A stretch of 64,000 bases of DNA from Atrichornis clamosus (Eukaryota > Chordata > Aves > Passeriformes > Menuridae): NCBI GenBank assembly GCA_013400975.1, contig WBMZ01011923.1:62001-126000 (forward strand), in the 5' to 3' direction. Both the position numbers and the translations under genes were made by a program. The notes beneath the pieces are model-generated. The model was not told the DNA's origin. It worked only from the letters and a program-made list of their open reading frames with translations, and did no database searches. Positions 39,905 to 50,900 of the stretch are shown piece after piece; position 1 is the first letter of the stretch, and every line of letters begins with the position of its first letter.

Positions 39905-39980
39905 ATTGTAAATTACTCTGTGATAATGATGCCTCCCTGTGATAAAAGGGAGGCATTGTGGGAAACCAATTGTAAATTAC
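39905..39980. repeat. Small hairpin flanked by 12-bp direct repeats
   Basis: ATTGTAAATTAC occurs at 39905-39916 and again, identically, at 39969-39980. Between them ATGCCTCCCT (39929-39938) is perfectly complementary to AGGGAGGCAT (39947-39956) with an 8-nt loop. Direct repeats around an internal inverted repeat resemble a very small insertion with target-site duplications. At 52 bp, however, the interior is too short for a recognisable element, and chance or a conserved RNA-like hairpin are alternatives. Confidence 0.6.
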
Positions 39981-40210
39981 ATGCAGGACAGCTCTGTGCC
40001 ACCAAAGAGCATCATCTCTTTCTTTGTTCTTCTTCTAGCTTGGCTTCCACTCTAAACTGTGAGCGATCTCTGTGTTGAGAGCTCTCACTCCTTCTGCTCC
40101 CCATCCTGCGAAATGCCAGTGAATGTATCCCAGTTGGTTGTTAGAGCTATTCATGGCAAAAGTAACCTTGGTCTTTGTAGGCTAGAAGAGGCAGGAGCTT
40201 CAAGCAACTC

Positions 40211-40310
40211 CACTATTAATTAAATGTAGTGAGGGGAGTGGAAATTAGGGGTCTTGCAACAAGCAGGGCAGAATCCGCCTTTAATTAATGATGTTGTCAA
40301 GTGAATTAGT
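40211..40310. promoter_or_regulatory. Paired TTAATTAA homeodomain-site cluster
   Basis: Two perfect TTAATTAA palindromes lie at 40216-40223 and 40281-40288, with AATTAG sites at 40243-40248 and 40304-40309. Paired and LIM homeodomain factors bind such TAAT-based sites, often as dimers. Further TAAT sites continue near 40.48 kb and 41.05-41.15 kb. Enhancer activity is inferred from motif density only. Confidence 0.3.
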
Positions 40311-43220
40311 TAGAAGATGAACTCAAATACTACCTAGAGGTGTCTGTGGAGAAGAATGACCAGCATTTCAACAAGGGAAACTGCAGTAGGCATCCTACAA
40401 AGACTGGGACACATCTCCTTTAGAGTGATTTGGCAGAAATACCGAGTTGTGGAGCAGCCTGCCTCTGGCAGCTGAGAACATCTCCTAATTAGACTGTTTG
40501 CACAACACTTGTTGGCAGGAGAACATATCTTATTTAGGATCTTTGGGGATGTCCCTCAAGTAAACCTTTCCAAGATGAGTATTTAGACTAAGCCCTCATG
40601 TTTTTGTTGTGTCCTGATTCACCCCAGTTTCAGATTTTATTGCTGGTAACATCAACCATTTATCCAGTAACATTCAACAGAGATGGTCTCTGTTTGGAGG
40701 TAAATGTGGACCTTGTGGGAGGCAGATTTTAGGCAAACTATTGCTGGATGACAAAATTATTGTCAGCACTTCCTATGCGAACCTGGTATTTTGCTGAATG
40801 ATGCAATGTCACCTTCTCAGGTTGAAGTGTTCCTTCATTATATGGCAATAAGCATCAAGTGGAAAAACTGCAGTTCAGACCTTCCATGTCTTTTGGAATC
40901 ACAGTTATAATTTTATAGTCAAAAAAACAAGTGTAGAAAGCTCATCAGAACTTGGTTTCAGAAACAACCATTTCATTAAACAGACAATTTCCCTTGCCCT
41001 GGATTACATTTCACGTGTCCTTTTAAACAGTTTTATTTCAAATAAGTCTATCCTAATTGATCTCCTGAGAGCCCCTGGGAGGTTTCTTGCTGCACCAGCT
41101 TTTGCTCATTAATGCATTTTACTATTAATGAAGATATGTAAATACCAAGTTGTTTTTAAAAGGGCTTCACCTCCATTATTTCACAATAGGTCTGCCATTC
41201 CTGCAGATATTTGCTGATGTTAGTTAACAACAATGCCTGTTCCTAATGATCATCTTGCCCTGGAAAATAACTTGTGATACATGCATGGAACTGAATGAGA
41301 AGCAATAGATCGGCTATGGTAACTATATCCAGTGCATCAAAGGAAAAGCAGAGTTTGCTGTTCCCTCAAGGCTTAAATTCTCAGGAGACACTAAAGATGC
41401 TAGCTTCCCACCTGCACTGACTTTTGATAGTGTTTCAGAACTTGACTCTTTTTATTTTCCTTTAAAAATCTACACTTCAGTGATTTGTGCAATCCTGAAA
41501 TTGCTAGAGAAATTTTGTCCTTATACACCGCTGAAACTTGAACTACCGATTTTTAAAATTTTATATTTATCACTTGAGTACAGCTGCCATTTATAGCAAT
41601 TCATTTTGTTTGGCCATTGACAGTTGCACATAAACCCCTATCCAGAAGAGCGATGAAAGTTAGAGGAAATGCACCCACCTTCTGAGATATAATTGTATGC
41701 AAGACAAATGATAGCAGAGTCTTTGAAAGCAGGTGGAATTAAAGCAGTGACACAGTAAGTATAAAGCCTGAAACAGTTTTGCTAGGATCTCTTCAGTATC
41801 TATCACAATTGGTCCTTCTTGCAGCTTGTCCAGTTTTCTCTTTGTTAGGCATCAGAGGATGACTAATACGCTGCTATTCAGAAAAACGAGGCTTTTGTTG
41901 GCAGTAGTCGTCTTATGCAGCAGTAATGCTATTTTTAAGTTATAACATGCATTTTTCACATAAATCTGTGCTGATTTCACTGTGCCTTTTTGATTGTTTT
42001 CCAAAGAAAGCACAGTAACCTTATTCTTCCTCTGATAGTTGCTTTTAAGTTATTGTTGCTCCACTGACATATAACCTGACATTTTCAGGATTACTAGGCA
42101 TCTCTTTCTCGTATTGGTTTTAGTGGGATCTGTTCTGTGTTTATGAGGAGTTGGTCACTTTTGGTGTCCAAATGTACAGCTTGGAGACCAACTTTTGGCA
42201 CCTAGCTTTGGCAGTTGTTAAGATATCCTGAAACTTACAGTGAGAAGTTTGACCCTACTTAAACAGACAGCTATTTAGCTAGGAATTTTCAAGTGGCTTG
42301 TTATTTCCAAAAACTGCAGAAGTACAACTCTGCCTGTCCCTTTCAACCAAAGGCAAGGATTATGTGACGGTTGGACTTTGGGACTGTGTGCGCCTGAAAC
42401 ACTCAGAAAAACAATCCAGTGCATTGCCCATCTCCCATTTTCCATACCATAGTGAATCTTCTTTGGGATTTCACAAGCTGGAGGTGTTCAGAAAGTAGAC
42501 TGTAGAAATAGGCTGTGTTTTCCATTTTTTCTTTCTAAGAAGTGACCAGTCCCTTTACAAACTTGGCTGTTTAGGAGGAGAGTGGTTTACCGTATCCTCT
42601 CATGTTTTATGGGCTTTTCAAATAATATGTCAATGGACAATTACTTTTGGACAAATTCAGGCTTTTTGGTGATGCTTTAGATTGAAATGTGCACATTTTT
42701 ACATGTGTAATTTCATTGTAACTGTTGGAAAATCTGTTTCTGACATGTGCTTTCTGATAAAATCCTTAATACTCATTGTCTTCAGGGATAGGACACGTTC
42801 CCCACATATAATTAGCCTGTCTCATTTCAAACCTCACAAGGAAAGCTAAATGTGCACTTTTCCATCATATTGAAGTTGTCTTCTTGCTTCCAACCCACAA
42901 TCCAATTTCATATTTCAGGCTTTCTCTGTGAAGTCAAAACTCTGTTGTCAAAGAATAGAAAGGAAGTGCGTAACAAATCAAGAGTAGGTTCACTTTATAA
43001 TGTCTTATGTTTAAATCTCCAGCAGAGTATGTTGGTTTAGTGCTTGTGCATTTATGTTGAACGTCTGTGTTACATGTAACACCCTCTGAATCCTTTACCA
43101 TAGTGAAGATCTCTAAGGCATGGTGCAGAGGAAACCTCAGCCAGCTGAGCTGATGTAGATTCCTACCTGTGAGAGTGGCACACATTTTTGCCTCCCTGTA
43201 ATATGTATGTGTCTATTTGA

Positions 43221-43257
43221 CATGAATATGTGATTATCACATGAATATGTGATAATT
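43221..43257. repeat. 19-bp tandem duplication with self-complementary core
   Basis: CATGAATATGTGAT begins at 43221 and again at 43240, giving two near-identical 19-bp units. The junction ATGTGATTATCACAT is a perfect 7-bp inverted repeat around a single T. Confidence 0.75.
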
Positions 43258-44744
43258 TAGGATCTACAGTTACCTAAATATTCCCAATTTAATAACCTGC
43301 TTTCAGTCACTTAATTTTGCTTACCTTGTCAGCTTAAGCATTAAATTCTTGTCTTGCTTTCCCCCAAAGCTAAATACCTTTGAGAAATTTTAAGGGGGCT
43401 TCTCTGAGCACAAGAGGGATGAATAAAATGTCTGAAGGCAGTGTGTAGGATTTTTCAGAGCTGTGTAGTATCAGTTGAATTGCATGAGTAAGAAGCTGAA
43501 ATTTATCACAGAAGTCCTTCCATGTGACAAGAAGAGATTTTGGCATCTTCCAGTGAAGACTGGCCTGGTGCTTACAGGATGACTCCTTGAAGACCTTTTA
43601 CCTGATTTATTGTATTACCTCAGCAAGAAAAGGTGTCCAGCTCAGAAAAAAACATGAAGACAGATACTTTTGATTTGTGGTCTTTATAGTTCAGTAGAAG
43701 ACAGGCGTTCTGGACCTTGCTGCTATATATGGAGTTTTCTTTCTAGCATTTCTTTCTACGGTCTGAACATGCAATGTGAAAAAAAGCCTGAGAATATTGT
43801 CCTCCACATATTTTTATGCTCAAAATTCAGGCAGTAGCAGCATTAGCACTGCATGCACAGCCTTATTGCTTTTTCTTTATGTGAATGTGTTTGTGCATAC
43901 TATAATCTACATGCCTTGTCACATGGTGCCTCCCAGACACGTGTGCATTTTTGTGCAATTCTTAAATCCCTTGGAAAGTACCTTTTACACTCCTTTAACC
44001 TTGTCTGTTTTCTGCTCCTCTTACTGTTGTTACAGTTTAGAATCTTTATATCGTTTTTTTTTCCAGTGACTTGGATTTTATCATCAAATTCCTTATATGC
44101 AGAATTAATTACAAGCATTATGTAACATGTAGAGAGTAGTAATGAAGTGCATGTGATTCTTCAGGGGAGCAAGTATTTGTCCAAGTGGTTACAGCTCTGT
44201 AAGGTCGGGGCTACAGACCATAAGCTTGAGTTGTACACATCTTTTTCAAATAATAACCTTGCCCGCATTAGGTAATTTCCAGAATTACAAGGGCCATAAA
44301 GGGCACTTTTATTGGAAAAATTATGTTGCCAGAGTACATGCATTTGTTTCTAATCCCAGAAAGTGTCTACATACCTGGAATTTTACTAGAAGACCATTCT
44401 TATATGTTTAAGAACTTTTTTAGGGGTGTTACAGGTTTTAAAACATAGCAGTTGCAATTTTCTTTTGCTGCCAGTTGGACTTAGAGTATTAAGGTGACTT
44501 GGCTTTATAGGCCATATGGAAAATAGCACCAATAAAATACCTCAGAACTCTTTAAAATAGCCTAAAATAGAGCAACATGGTGGATGAGATAAAATATTAT
44601 TTCTGTTCTGTTTAAGATGACCAATATAATTTGTTTGTCACCTATTTAAATCTTTTCATCACACCATGCTCCGTTGTAAGTGTTTCATTCAAAACCTTGG
44701 GAAATTCCTGGCTTGAATGCAAGCACTGGATAATAAAGGGAGAT

Positions 44745-45440
44745 TATGGGTGATGAATGGATTGAGGGCAACCCTTCTGAGAAGAACTTGGGGATATTGG
44801 TAGATGAAAAATTAAATATGAACTGGCAACATGTGCTTGCAGCCCAGAAAGCCAGTCACATCCTGGTCTGCCTAAAAAAGCATCGCCAGAAGGCCGAGGG
44901 AGGTGATTCTCCCTCTCCCTTCTGCTCTCACGACACCCAACCTGGAGTGCTGTGTCCAGCTCTGGGGTCCCCAGCATAGGAAGCACATGGACCTGCTGGA
45001 GCAAATCCAGAGGAGGGCCACAAGGGTGACCAGAGGGCTTGAGCACCTCTGCTGTGAAGACAGGGTGAGAGAGCTGGGATTGTTCAGCCTGGGGAGGGCG
45101 TTGGGGAGCCATCACTAGAGCCTTTTGATACAATAGAAGGGTCTTACAAGAAAGATGTAGAGAGACTTTTTACCAAGGCCTGTAATGACAGGACAAGAGT
45201 TAACTGAAAGAGGGTAGACTTAGATTAGATTTTAGGCAGAAATTCTTTACTCAGAGGGTGGTTGAGGCACTAGAGCAGCCAGAAAAGCTGGGGATGCTCC
45301 ATCCATGGAATTGTTCCAGATCAAGGTGCACAGGACTTCGAGTAACCCGATCCAGTGAATATGTCCCTGCCCATGGCAGTGGAGATACACCAGTTTTTAA
45401 AGGTCCCTGTCAACCCACAGTGTTCTCTGATTACACCCAG
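44745..45440 (+). mobile_element. CR1 LINE, 5'-truncated copy, sense
   Basis: The + strand translates to the C-terminal part of CR1 ORF2. From 44746 it reads SEKNLGILVDEKLNMNW and a degenerate ALAAKKA-like segment. A +1 shift near 44.9 kb then gives LECCVQLWGPQHRKHMDLLE, QRRATRVTRGLEHL and RVRELGLFSLGRA up to about 45118. The 3' untranslated part follows, recognisable from its nucleotide order: ACTCAGAGGGTGGTTGAG near 45250, GATGCTCCATCCATGGAA near 45293, CCCTGCCCATGGCAG near 45366, and TAAAGGTCCCTGTCAACCCA at about 45397-45416. No ATTCTATG terminal repeats survive. Frameshifts and stops make it non-functional. It is 5'-truncated, as is usual for CR1. Confidence 0.92.
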
Positions 45441-45798
45441 GGCTCCCCAGTGTGATTAGTTAAATCTCTTTTGTGTTCAGCAAAGGCAGAGGACAGGCAG
45501 CTGAGCAGTTAAAACTCCTGTTCTTGGGAGCTGTGCTCTTGTAGAGGAAGATCTTTGAGACATTGCATCCTGATGAGATACCTACCTCTGGTGACTGTCT
45601 CATGGATTGTTCAGTTTAGTTACACAGCAGTCGTGCTTGAGTTGGGGTAATGCAAGCAGTGGTGACACAGAGCCCTGCTGAAGTGCTGTGTCATGACAGG
45701 ACAGCCAGCAGTTTGGTAGGCATTTCTAACTGGTGAGTGCTGCAATACCGAAAACTTCGCAGTCTCTCCAGTGAAGGGTAAGCCCTGAGGAGGAGCTC

Positions 45799-45810
45799 TT
45801 TTTTTTTTTT
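45799..45810. repeat. Poly(T) run, 12 nt
   Basis: A pure T run with no retroposon body recognised on the minus strand downstream of it. Confidence 0.75.
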
Positions 45811-47899
45811 CTTTTGTGAAGAAGGGAACATCTGAAAACCGTTCAAATTATTTTTAATGTTGATGGTGAAAGAAAATGTTGCCAGTGCCAAACATGCCCT
45901 AAAATTCAACCAATTTAAAAATAAAGTTGTAATTTTCTCACGTGATTTTTCATTCCTGTCACAAGCAAAAATTGTAGGCATGGTGGAAAGTGTCAGGTTT
46001 TGACTGACATGTTGGCATCATCTATTAGGCTTGGTTGCATGGGAGAAAAGCCGAGCTGACCGGGCACCCCTGAAGCACCCTTTTCCATCAGTACATGTAC
46101 ACCGGTGTGCAGGTGCGAGGGTACAGCTTTTCTGTTAGCAAAGCTCCAAGTCGGGTTTGCATCTCACAGTTCAGGCACTAAACTAATTTCCAGTAGTAGT
46201 GGGATTTCAAATTAGGATATGAGCATGTGGAAGGGACAAGTGAGTAGGTCTTGACATAACTGAATAGTTGAACTTAACTTGCAGAGCATGTGTTCTGGGG
46301 AAGTCTGTCCCGTGGAGGTGCACTTCAGAAATGTCCTGAATGAGGTTAGAAAAGGATGTGTGAGACTGCTAAGGACACATCTGGTTTCATTTGCTTTAAC
46401 TCAGGTGTTGTGTGGATGGTTCAGTCAGCTGGAGAAGATGAATCTGAAGGGACCACTTAGCTCAGTTAGACCAGTTCTGTCAGGGACAGAACAACTACTA
46501 TGTACTGTGCGTGTTATCCTGAGAAGAAAGAGATATAAAGGCAACTTTTCCTGCAAATCTTGAAGTCACAGCATTTTAGTCCAATATCATGAATCAGATT
46601 AGCAAACATGGCTGCACCTACATTAACTAAAATATGCAGGTGTTAAGGGTGACAAATTGGATTAAAATGCAGAATTTGTAAGTGTAACCGATAACCTTAC
46701 TGGTGCCCATGCCCTTGCACTTCACGAAGATAACAGGGGAAACCTAATTGTCATTCAGAGTAGGAATCTGCAAGGGGACGGAGGGACTGGCAGCTGGTTT
46801 GGATTTTTTTTTTAAAGAATACACCAGAAGAAGTTGTGTCTACCAATTGCCTATCTGTTTCTCATAGATTTCCTAGAAACTCCATGTGCTACATCAAAGA
46901 CAACTGGAGGGGTGGCTGGGAAAGATTGCCTACCTGGTAATGCCTGCTTTTTATGACATTTAGCTGCAGCAGAAAACAGATCACAGATCTCAGAGAAAAC
47001 AGCCTAATGAGAGTATTCAGAGGTGTTGAAATAAAGATAATATTGTCTAGGTGGTGACATAAAAGACGACTTTGTGTCTAGAATGGTAATGAGGATGTTT
47101 GCACCTTTTAGGCTGCTGATAGACTTTGAAGTAAAGAAGGGAAGAAATACAGGCAAAAGGGAAGAGTCACTGGTGGCCAGAAGACAGGGTTGGAGAGATC
47201 ATAAAATACTGGCAGAGGGAGCTACCAGAAAATGCTGGAAATGCATCCATCCTACACTTTGCTCTATATTGTAAAAAAATAAATGGTAGAGCCATGGTTT
47301 TACCATCTGCAAACTAGCTGATAGTAATGCAGTCTAAATAAAGATCTTAAATAAACAGACTACAGAAAGCCTTTTATCAACACCCCCATCAGCCCTTTCC
47401 TGGGGCTGTTGCAGTGGGTCTTTGAGCACCATCACACACACTGCAGTGTTTGTAGCTCTCTGCAGGCACTGCCACATGGGGTCCTGCTTCCTGCTGAGAA
47501 TTTGGCCAACAGCAGGGCAGGTTTTGTCCTCCCAGGAGATCCTGCACATCTGACTTCTTCTGCCTTGAAGCTCCCGCATGACTTAGCTTACCATCTTGCT
47601 GTGCTTCCTTGCAGCCGTCTTTTGAACACACCTTTCTGTACGGTAAGTTTTATAAAAGCTGTGGTTGATTCATAGCACACGATTGCTTGGCAGCTGTGTT
47701 AAATCCCGTCTTTTTAAAAAAAATCTGGTTAGCAGAATGAAACCTGATAGCTTGACCTAGAAATTGAAAGAGAAGAGGCAGAAGGAAAAGGAGAGTTAAT
47801 GGATTAACTCCACAGAGCAGCTGAGATAAAGGTTCCATGTTTCATTCTGCTGCTTTTTCAACAAGGAGAGGTTTTTCTGTAAGTGTCTGCTTTAACCCC

Positions 47900-47947
47900 T
47901 GTGGGTTGGTAACCCATGTGGTACCAACTCTGTGAGTTGGAAACCCA
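47900..47947. repeat. 31-bp-period imperfect duplication with nested hairpins
   Basis: TGTGGGTTGGTAACCCA at 47900-47916 recurs as TGTGAGTTGGAAACCCA at 47931-47947 (15 of 17 match). GGGTT/AACCC and CCAAC/GTTGG pairs around and between the copies can form several short alternative stems. Confidence 0.65.
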
Positions 47948-50900
47948 GGAGAGCAAAGAACTTTCGTCTGCAGCAAGGGACTGCACAGGTCCTTTTTCTT
48001 CCTGTGCAAACTCATTTTAAAAGTACAGTTCCATTTTATTTAGCAAGAATAATGAAATGCCAAAGGTGAGAGTTTAAGAAGACAGAGGTAAATAACAGAG
48101 GGAAAGTGTTTTCTGGTTAGCCTGATGGAGAACATGGTTGGAAAAAGATGTTGCACACGGCAGGGACCACAAGGGGAGGTACCTCTGCTGCCAGTGAGAG
48201 AAGGAGCAATTCAATGACCAAATCTTTGTTATATTTTAAAAATAAAATGTATGATTATCACTGGGATTCTGAAAGTACATAAGGCTTCTGTGTATCTTGT
48301 GGGAGGCTTGTTTCCTATTAAGAAGATGCTGATCATTGACATTTAACATCTGTGTCCAATAGAGAGCACATAGTTCTCTGAGGGAACTTAGATTTGAGAG
48401 TGAGGCAGGGACCTAAAATTGGTTGTGCTCCGCTGAGACATTCATATTTACTGATGTCTGAGAGATGCTTAAAGGGCTCGCCTGATAAATTATTCTACTG
48501 TCTTGCTTGACTCCATGGCCGAGCATTGGGAAGATCGCATTTTGCCATTAAATGAAAAATGCAGGGACAAGAAGATGCCTGTCTCTCTGGTCTGCCTGTG
48601 TGATGGCTTTGCTGGCACCATCCATCTTGCAAAGCTGTGCACTTTTTAGTGACCTAAGAGATAAACGTGTCACAGAATGTACCCTGCTTCTGTTCAGCTG
48701 TGAAATGATCATTAAAGGAGCTCTGACCTTTCAGTTTCTTTCTTTATGTGGTTTCTGATGTGATCTAACAACAGTAAAGTAACAGCTGTGGAGTTGGTAG
48801 TTCCCCAAATAATTTTCTTCTGTTCATTGAGAAACATTGCTCTCTAGCCAAGAAATTCACAAAACAGTTTTTAATAGATTTTACATACCATCCTATTTTG
48901 CTTTAAAAATCAGCAATTTCTCTTTGCTTGTGATTTGACACATTCAGATCCATGTGATATAGTTATTTTTAATTAATTTTTTTTCCTGGAATTTTAGAAC
49001 TGTAATTTGATTCTTTTGTAATTTACAAACTTGGAATTTTTTTTTTCTTTTGAGAAGATTTTTATTTTATTCACAAAATTTTAATCTTTTCAAGACAAAG
49101 GGCAGTTCAGGAACCTTGCTCTTTCTTTGCATTTAGACAGTGTTTGAGCTGCAGGTCTGCAGTTTATCAGAGAAGTGAGATGTGACACCTGAGCTGCTTG
49201 GCCCTGCAAGTAATACTGCTTACCTGGACACTCAGAGGGCTGAACTGCCTTGTCTCCCTTAGCAAGCATTTCAGGGAGGGTGTCCAGGGTCGTCTTATGC
49301 TTATGGCTTCCTTTCTGAAACAGGGATAGAGTCCTGGAATGTCCTTATATTTGTCAGTGACCAATTAACTGAAGGTTTTTAAGTTTTGATAATCGTCTCT
49401 TTGGAGAAATGCACATAGATTAGAGAGCTGCATTATCATCCAAACAACTGGTCTGCACAGCTAAACAGGTGGTCTAATAAGAAATGATCATAGCACGATT
49501 CTGAATACAAGAAGTGCCACCTGAAGCAGGGAGTAAACAAGTTGTAAATTGAAAAATGGAGGCTTTAGCCTCACACATGTACAATCTTCAATACTGTGGG
49601 TGATTCTTTATCTGTACATTGGCAAATTTTCCAAATCATGACATAGCTTAAGCTGGGACTTTCAGTTTTTCGTGTGCCACCACATGTCACGCCCTACGTG
49701 TCAAGCAGCATATAAAAACTCAGGATATTAGGGTACAGACATGAAGAAATTAAATAATACGTTTATACTCTTATCACATCATAAGTCCCAGTGTCTGTAC
49801 TGCATGCTTTGAGACAGACTTATGACAAGAATAAATTCTGCACTTCAGCTGGCTGATGGTGCACACTGCTTGATCCTTAAGTGAGAGTGAAGGCTTGAGG
49901 CAAAAGATGTTCATTCTGTATTATCAGTTAAAATATATATACACACCTAAAAGAATTGTGGTTAGGCATTTGAGACCTTCACTTGTGGTCTGTGGACAGG
50001 ACAAAGTCTTACCATGGCAAGAAACAAGCTTCAGGAATTTCAGACCTCAGACATGGGTGAGAATGAAATCTATTTGTAGCCTTTGAACCCAAATTCTGAG
50101 GCTGCCATAATAATGAGATGATGCAGTTGCAGATCTTATATAAAAAATAAAAATGCACATCATTTGTATTTTTGTTCTTAATGATAACACACTCAAGCTA
50201 TTTTTTTCATACTCGAGATGAGATTCTCCTTTCATTACGCGACTCTGGGAGTTTAAGCTTTATGCATAATGCTACTATTGCAAGCTTTGTGGCAAAATCC
50301 AAAATACTGACAGTGCTATGGATAGAAGACTAAGTTGCTTCAGATTATAAACATAATGAATATGCAAGACCTGTGATGACTTTCAGGTAATCTTTTGTTG
50401 TTCTGTTTTTCTGAAGAAGGTGTATGAAAATCATCTGAGAGCAAACAACATGTGGAATGGCACAGGAGGGAGTTTTTCATCACTGTTGCATATGTCATTT
50501 AGCACAACCTTGAGTTCTCTCAGACTTAAATGGCAAGCTCATTGTTAATTTCAAAGTTCAAAGTATTCTTTAATCTTTCTCTTATTTTACTCCCTTGTAA
50601 ATAGCATTATGGGTTTCAGTGCCCGATTCCAGGGTTCCCACAAGTACTGTCAGGTTGTCCTTGATAGGTGGGAAAATCCATCTTGCTAAAGGTTCAAGAG
50701 GTCTGTCTCAAGAAACAAGGCCCATAAAATACTGCTTAACAGTGGATCTCTTTGCAGTGTGGAGTCTGAACATACATTTTTAAGTGCCAGGACGTCAGGG
50801 CTGAAGAAAGAAATGAAAATAAAGACAATAAATACCCAGGACTACTAAACACTTGCCAGTGCACTGAGTAGAAAACAAGAAATCATAAAAGGAGCCACTT

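Larger units (their letters stand above)
37226..44744. other. Non-coding DNA with clustered homeodomain-type sites
   Basis: No gene can be supported; open frames are under 100 codons. Between about 38.6 and 41.3 kb the sequence is unusually rich in TAAT/ATTA words embedded in mixed-composition DNA rather than simple AT runs. The most compact sub-patches are listed separately. Also present are a TTG triplet microsatellite near 37.6 kb, a small hairpin flanked by direct repeats near 39.94 kb, and a 19-bp duplication near 43.24 kb. The texture resembles non-coding conserved DNA around developmental genes, but this cannot be confirmed without alignments. Confidence 0.5.

Noticed and set aside
47334..47675. 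Overlapping frames on both strands, considered as a retroviral or gene fragment
   Set aside because: Frames are open on both strands because of local composition. No family motif, LTR or primer-binding site was seen.
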